The notes beneath the pieces were generated by a model. It saw nothing but the letters and a program-made list of their open reading frames with translations, did no database searches and was not told the DNA's origin. A stretch of DNA of 30,330 bases from RUG472 sp045224495 (lineage in GTDB: Bacteria; Bacillota; Clostridia; Christensenellales; CAG-138), in NCBI GenBank assembly GCA_045224495.1, contig JBGVAK010000091.1, positions 1 to 30,330 on the forward strand, given 5' to 3'. Both the position numbers and the translations under genes were made by a program. Of this stretch, positions 26,254-30,330 are shown one piece after another. Position 1 is the stretch's first letter. Each line of letters begins with the position of its first letter.

Positions 26254-27147
26254 TTACAATTCAACCAGCTCGTATGCCCGGCTGCCGAAGCCCAGGTCCG
26301 CGGCGGCCTCCACGGTGTGGACGCCGTGGCGGCTCTCCACCCGCTCCAGGAAGTGCTTCTGGCCGGGATCGTCCGTGGCGGCGTAGACCAGATCCAGCCC
26401 CGCCTGATCGATGGCCACGGGGTCCAGGGACGCCAGGATCCCGATGTCCCGCATGCAGGGGTCCTCGGCCACGGAGCAGCAGTCGCAGTCCACGGAAAGA
26501 TTCTTCAGGACGCTGATATAGGCGATCCGCCCCTCGAAGAACTTCGCCACGGAGGAGGCCGCGTCAGCCATGGCCTCGCAGAAGGCGTCCTGTTCGGCGT
26601 GTTTCTGCCAGGTGTCGATGTTGCTGTCAGTGACGCCGCCGGAGTGGATGAGCGCCCTGCCCCTGCTGGAGGCGCAGCCGATGGACAGCTGCTTGAGCGC
26701 CCCGCCGAAGCCGCCCATGGGGTGCCCCTTGAAATGGATGAGGACCAGCATGGAATCGTAGTTTTTCATGTGCTTGCCCACCAGGTTCTCCTTCAGCACC
26801 TTGCCGCCCGGTATGGGCAGCACGTCGTCCGGGCCCTCGCTGTCCATGAGGTCCACGGGGAAAGCGCCTGTCCAGCCGTGGAGCTCCAGGAGCTTGAGAT
26901 GGGAAGCCGTATGGTCCCGGACCCCGTCGAAGGCGTCGCCGTAGGCGGTGTTGCACTCCACCACAGTGCCGTCCACCTTCTCGATCATGGGCGCCCAGAA
27001 GTCGGGATGGAGGAAGTTCTGGTTCCCCTTTTCACCGGAGTGGACCTTCACGGCCACCTTGCCGGGAAGGTCGATGCCCAGGGCGTCGTAGAGTTCCGTC
27101 ACCTTTTCGGGGGTGATCTTCTTCGTGAAAAATACTTTCGGCTTCAT
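26254..27147 (-). CDS. DUF362 domain-containing protein
   Basis: The 297-residue protein of the DUF362 family has KVAVKVHSGEKGNQNFLHP near the N-terminus, KGHPMGGFGGALKQLSIG (about 140-157), and a cysteine cluster CDCC...C (221, 223, 224, 231). These are followed by the family signature DIGILASLDPVAID. Members are often fused to or found with ferredoxin-like domains; no separate ferredoxin domain is present here, but the cysteines could hold a metal or cluster (inference). GGAGG lies 7 bases before the ATG. It is the last gene of a three-gene operon, 25 bp after the aldolase-like gene. Biochemical role unknown. Confidence 0.85.
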   Translation of the reverse strand: MKPKVFFTKKITPEKVTELYDALGIDLPGKVAVKVHSGEKGNQNFLHPDFWAPMIEKVDGTVVECNTAYGDAFDGVRDHTASHLKLLELHGWTGAFPVDLMDSEGPDDVLPIPGGKVLKENLVGKHMKNYDSMLVLIHFKGHPMGGFGGALKQLSIGCASSRGRALIHSGGVTDSNIDTWQKHAEQDAFCEAMADAASSVAKFFEGRIAYISVLKNLSVDCDCCSVAEDPCMRDIGILASLDPVAIDQAGLDLVYAATDDPGQKHFLERVESRHGVHTVEAAADLGFGSRAYELVEL

Positions 27148-27172
27148 GCCTGACCCTCCTTATTTTTTTCGA

Positions 27173-28222
27173 TTACAGCAATGGCAGCAGGTCGTTGAGG
27201 AGCGCCTCCACGTGCTCCCGGGGCGTGGCCCAGCTCATGCAGATGCGGGTGGCGGTGTGTTCTTCGTCCACCCGGCCCCAGCCCTCGAAAGCGTACCGGT
27301 CGGAGAGCTTCTCCACCACCGCGTCGGGCAGGATAGGGAACTGCTGGTTGGTGGGGGACTCGTAGAGGAACCTGACCCCCTTTTCCCGGAGCGCGTCCCG
27401 CAGGACCATAGCCAGGTCCACCGCGTTCTTGGCGATGCGGGTATAGAGCCCGTCGGTGAACAGCGTCTCGAACTGGATGCCCAGCAGGCGTCCCTTGGCC
27501 AGCATGCCGCCCTGACGCTTGATCATATAGCGGAAATCCTTCTGAAGATCCGGGTGATTGAGGACCACCGCCTCCCCGAAGAGGGCGCCCACCTTGGTGC
27601 CGCCGATGTAGAAGGCGTCGACGAGCCGGGCGATGTCCCGGATGGTCACGTCCGCGGCGGGGGAAACCAGGCCGTAGCCCAGCCGCGCCCCGTCCAGATA
27701 CAGATACAGGCCATGCTTGTCGCAGACCTCCCGCAGCGCTTCCAATTCGGCAAGGCTGTAGAGGAGCCCGCCCTCCGTGGGGTGGGAGATATAGACCATG
27801 CGGGGCTGGACCGTGTGCTCGTGAGCCGGGTCCGCCCAATGGGCCTTCACGTACGCGTCCACGGCGGCAGCCCGGACCTTCCCCTCCTTGTCGGGCAGGG
27901 CCAGGACCTTATGGCCGGTGGCCTCGATGGCGCCGGTCTCATGGACGTTGATATGGCCGGTGGCCGCCGCCAGCACCCCCTGATAGGGCCGGAGGGCCGC
28001 GGCGATGACGGTCTGGTTTGTCTGGGTCCCGCCCACCAGGAACTGGACATAGGCGTCCTCACGCCCGATGGCCTTTTTGATCAGAGCCCGGGCGCGGTCG
28101 CAGTGGGGGTCCTCCCCGTAGCCGGGGTTCTGCTCCAGGTTGGTGGCGGCAAGGGCCGCCAGGATCTCGGGGCAGGCGCCCTCGTCGTAATCGCAGGCGA
28201 AGCGGATGATCTTAGAGCTCAT
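27173..28222 (-). CDS. Threonine aldolase-family PLP enzyme
   Basis: The 349-residue fold-type I PLP enzyme of the threonine aldolase/beta-eliminating lyase family. The predicted Schiff-base lysine is Lys210 in FYIGGTKVGALFG, and LDGAR (176-180) carries the Asp that contacts the cofactor ring nitrogen. The N-terminal DYDEGACPEILAAL and GGTQTNQ motifs also fit. Low-specificity L-threonine aldolases cleave threonine to glycine and acetaldehyde, but related enzymes act on other beta-hydroxy amino acids, so specificity is open. The start lies inside the MBL-fold gene (11-bp overlap), with GGAAGG 8 bases upstream. Confidence 0.88.
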   Translation of the reverse strand: MSSKIIRFACDYDEGACPEILAALAATNLEQNPGYGEDPHCDRARALIKKAIGREDAYVQFLVGGTQTNQTVIAAALRPYQGVLAAATGHINVHETGAIEATGHKVLALPDKEGKVRAAAVDAYVKAHWADPAHEHTVQPRMVYISHPTEGGLLYSLAELEALREVCDKHGLYLYLDGARLGYGLVSPAADVTIRDIARLVDAFYIGGTKVGALFGEAVVLNHPDLQKDFRYMIKRQGGMLAKGRLLGIQFETLFTDGLYTRIAKNAVDLAMVLRDALREKGVRFLYESPTNQQFPILPDAVVEKLSDRYAFEGWGRVDEEHTATRICMSWATPREHVEALLNDLLPLL

Positions 28223-28925
28223 GATAAATACCTTCCAGATAGGCGATAAAGTCCTTCAGCGGCAGAGGCTTCTCGTGGCCCGCCACCAGCCATTGCTCCT
28301 CCCGGCCTTTGAGCTTCTCGATAAAGGCCCCCAGCCGCCCCTTGTCGTACTGCCGGTCCAACTCGTAGAAGTCCTCGTACCCCGCGTCCCCGATGATCAG
28401 GCAATCGCCGGTGCTGACCAGCAGGGCGTCCCGACTGTGGGGGGAGTCGCAGGTCTCGCATCGGATGGTGACGCCGCCGATGTCCATGGTCCCCTCCCCC
28501 TCCAAGGTCATGTCGGGGAGCGTCACCTGGATCCACTCGGGCCGTCGGTATTCGAGGCAGATGTGCTCGTGGCAGAAGGGGATCTCCTCCCCGGACACGA
28601 GCCGCGCCGCCATAGCCTCGGGGGTCCAGGCCCAAGAAGTCATCTCCTGGAGCCTCGCCGTAGTTTTCTTCGACGCCAGGGTGAAGCCGTTGACGGCGCA
28701 GAGGCCGAAGCTGTGGTCCCAGTGCCAGTGGGTCAGGATGGTGATCTCGGGGATGGGCAGCCGCTGGTCGGTGATGGCGGTGTAAAACTCCCGCACGTGG
28801 GCGGGGCTGGCCCCGGCGTCCACGGCCACGGAAAGCTGGTCCCCCTCGATATAGGTGAGCACGGGCCGGTCCGAAGGCTCGTCATGAGGCAGGTACCAGA
28901 CCCGCTCGGTCAGTTGTTGGAGCAT
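28212..28925 (-). CDS. MBL-fold metallo-hydrolase
   Basis: The 237-residue metallo-beta-lactamase-fold hydrolase has the zinc motif THWHWDH (65-71), an early Asp in VAVDAGAS, a later STGDCLIIGDAG segment with the bridging Asp, and a final histidine in VAGHEKP. The substrate is not evident. I chose the ATG at 28925, preceded by GGAGG about 11 bases upstream; a TTG nine bases earlier lies too close to that site. It is the first gene of the operon with the aldolase-like and DUF362 genes, from a good promoter. Confidence 0.87.
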   Translation of the reverse strand: MLQQLTERVWYLPHDEPSDRPVLTYIEGDQLSVAVDAGASPAHVREFYTAITDQRLPIPEITILTHWHWDHSFGLCAVNGFTLASKKTTARLQEMTSWAWTPEAMAARLVSGEEIPFCHEHICLEYRRPEWIQVTLPDMTLEGEGTMDIGGVTIRCETCDSPHSRDALLVSTGDCLIIGDAGYEDFYELDRQYDKGRLGAFIEKLKGREEQWLVAGHEKPLPLKDFIAYLEGIYHEL

Positions 28926-28958
28926 GGGGAACAAAACCTCCTGTTGGTTGGTGGCTCC

Positions 28959-28987
28959 ATTTTACCAAGTTTCCCGGGCAGGGTCAA
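28959..28987 (-). promoter_or_regulatory. Promoter of the MBL-aldolase-DUF362 operon
   Basis: The minus strand has TTGACC (28982-28987) and TAAAAT (28959-28964) with a 17-base spacer and TG one base before the -10. It is divergent from the iorA promoter, with 21 bases between the two -35 elements, so one regulator could act on both. Confidence 0.8.
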
Positions 28988-29008
28988 GGAAAAGCCGCAA
29001 AGATATAT

Positions 29009-29037
29009 TTGATATTTGCAGCGCTCTGTGTCATAAT
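29009..29037 (+). promoter_or_regulatory. Promoter of iorA
   Basis: TTGATA (29009-29014) and CATAAT (29032-29037), each five of six consensus bases, are separated by 17 bases. The leader to the iorA ATG is about 30 bases. Confidence 0.78.
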
Positions 29038-29076
29038 GAGAAAGGTCAAAAAATCCGAATTTCAGGAGGCAAACGC

Positions 29077-30330
29077 ATGAAGAAGCTGTTGTTGGGCAAC
29101 GCCGCCGCCGCTCGCGGTCTCTACGAGGCGGGGTGTTCCTTTGTATCCTCCTATCCGGGCACGCCCTCCACGGAGATCACCGAGGAAGCGGCCAAGTTCC
29201 CGGAGGTCTATGCCGAATGGGCGCCCAACGAGAAATGCGCCCTGGAGGCAGCCCTGGGCGCGTCCATGGCCGGGGCTCGGGCCATGTGCGCCATGAAGCA
29301 CGTGGGTCTCAACGTGGCTGCCGACCCCCTGTACACCGCCGCCTATACGGGCGTCAACGGGGGCCTGGTCATCGCGGTGGCGGACGACCCGGGCATGCAC
29401 TCCTCCCAGAACGAGCAGGACTCCCGGCACCACGCTATCGCGTCCAAGGTGCCCATGGTGGAGCCCTCCGACTCCGGGGAATGCCGGGACTTCATGAAGC
29501 TGGCCTTCGAGCTGTCGGAGCAGTTCGACACGCCGGTGCTGTTCCGCACCTGCACCCGCGTGGCCCACTCCCAAAGCCTGGTGGAGCTCTATGACCGGCA
29601 GGAAGCGCCTCTCAAGGAGTACGTGAAGAACCCCCGCAAGTACGTCATGGCTCCCGGCAACGCCATCCCCCAGCATGTGGTGGTGGAGGCGCGGACTGAA
29701 AAGCTTCGGGCGTATGGCGAAAGCTGCCCCTTCAACCGGGTGGAGATGGCCGACACCGAATGGGGCGTCATCACCTCCGGCATCTCCTATCAGTATGTGA
29801 AGGAAGCCCTGCCCGAGGTGAGCGTGCTGAAGCTGGGCCTCGTGAACCCCCTGCCCGAGAGGATCATCCGCGACTTCGCCGGCAAGGTCAAAAAGCTGGC
29901 CGTGGTGGAGGAGCTGGACCCCATCATCGAGACCCACCTTAGGAATCTCGGCATCCGGGTCGATCTCGGCAAGGCGGAGCTGGGCCTTTTGGGCGAATTC
30001 TCTCAGAACCGCATCCGCGCCGCCTTCGGCAAGCCCCTGCCCGAGAGCGACAAGCTGGAGGAACAGCTGCCCGTCCGGCCCCCGGTGCTCTGCCCCGGCT
30101 GCCCCCATCGCGGGCTCTTCCACGTGCTCCACAAGCTGAAGGTCACGGTCTCCGGCGACATCGGCTGCTATACTCTCGGCGCCTCGGCGCCCCTCTCCGC
30201 CATGGATTCCACCATCTGCATGGGCGCGTCCATCGGCGTCTTACACGGCTTTGAGAAGGTCCGGCCCGAGGCGGCCAAGAAGATGGTGGCCGTCATCGGC
30301 GACTCCACCTTCATGCACAGCGGCATGACC
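29077..30330 (+). CDS. iorA: Indolepyruvate:ferredoxin oxidoreductase alpha subunit, N-terminal 418 residues, cut by window edge
   Basis: This TPP-dependent enzyme oxidises aryl pyruvates from aromatic amino acids to acyl-CoA with ferredoxin in anaerobes. The visible part starts MKKLLLGNAAAARGLYEAG, with SYPGTPSTEI (about 25-34) of the pyrimidine-binding domain and DDPGMHSSQNEQDSR. The cysteine motif LCPGCPHRG follows, then the TPP pyrophosphate domain with SGDIGCYTLG and, near the edge, GDSTFMHSG. The C-terminal ferredoxin-like 2[4Fe-4S] domain expected for IorA lies beyond the window. AGGAGG is 7 bases before the ATG. The beta subunit gene iorB probably follows. Confidence 0.94.
   Translation, partial: MKKLLLGNAAAARGLYEAGCSFVSSYPGTPSTEITEEAAKFPEVYAEWAPNEKCALEAALGASMAGARAMCAMKHVGLNVAADPLYTAAYTGVNGGLVIAVADDPGMHSSQNEQDSRHHAIASKVPMVEPSDSGECRDFMKLAFELSEQFDTPVLFRTCTRVAHSQSLVELYDRQEAPLKEYVKNPRKYVMAPGNAIPQHVVVEARTEKLRAYGESCPFNRVEMADTEWGVITSGISYQYVKEALPEVSVLKLGLVNPLPERIIRDFAGKVKKLAVVEELDPIIETHLRNLGIRVDLGKAELGLLGEFSQNRIRAAFGKPLPESDKLEEQLPVRPPVLCPGCPHRGLFHVLHKLKVTVSGDIGCYTLGASAPLSAMDSTICMGASIGVLHGFEKVRPEAAKKMVAVIGDSTFMHSGMT

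Overview
This is a GC-rich chromosomal segment from an anaerobic Firmicute, most likely a gut-type member of class Clostridia. The evidence is Gram-positive core gene content (recF-gyrB-gyrA, obg-yhbY, the diadenylate cyclase pair cdaA-cdaR), AGGAGG-type ribosome binding sites, a DUF1540 protein, a CotH/VTC pair, type I dockerin modules and an indolepyruvate:ferredoxin oxidoreductase. I cannot assign a genus. There are no rRNAs, tRNAs, CRISPR arrays, phage genes or insertion sequences. Nearly everything is on the minus strand; only the EamA transporter and iorA are on the plus strand. No gene-free stretch exceeds 300 bases.

Layout by coordinate. 1-3.5 kb: a membrane-anchored CotH-kinase protein and a truncated VTC-domain gene, with their own promoter. 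3.6-9.25 kb: recF-gyrB-gyrA from one strong promoter, without dnaA/dnaN upstream. 9.3-11.6 kb: a DUF1540 mini-protein, then typA. 11.7-13.9 kb: a secreted SH3/dockerin protein with long Thr-Pro-Glu repeat linkers. 13.95-17.9 kb: cdaA-cdaR, a terminator, then a COG2509 flavoprotein. 17.9-24.0 kb: a run transcribed trxB-nth-obg-yhbY-gtrA-ABC ATPase-ABC permease, several junctions of which overlap or abut. 24.0-25.1 kb: an NlpC/P60-type protein that also carries a dockerin. 25.2-26.1 kb: an EamA transporter. 26.25-28.9 kb: an operon of an MBL-fold hydrolase, a threonine-aldolase-family enzyme and a DUF362 protein. 29.1 kb to the right edge: iorA, divergent from that operon.

The most notable non-coding signal is a family of about 141-144 bp intergenic elements present three times (9606-9748, 20980-21120 inverted, 26105-26248). 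Each has a perfect T-rich/A-rich hairpin at each end, a central hairpin, an invariant 19-base box and fixed spacing. The stems vary by paired, compensatory changes. They lack the U-tracts of intrinsic terminators and match no repeat family I can name. Other points of interest are a valine in GyrA at the position equivalent to E. coli Ser83, a ribosome binding site abutting a terminator T-run, and dockerin modules in two cell-wall-type proteins, one without a signal peptide.
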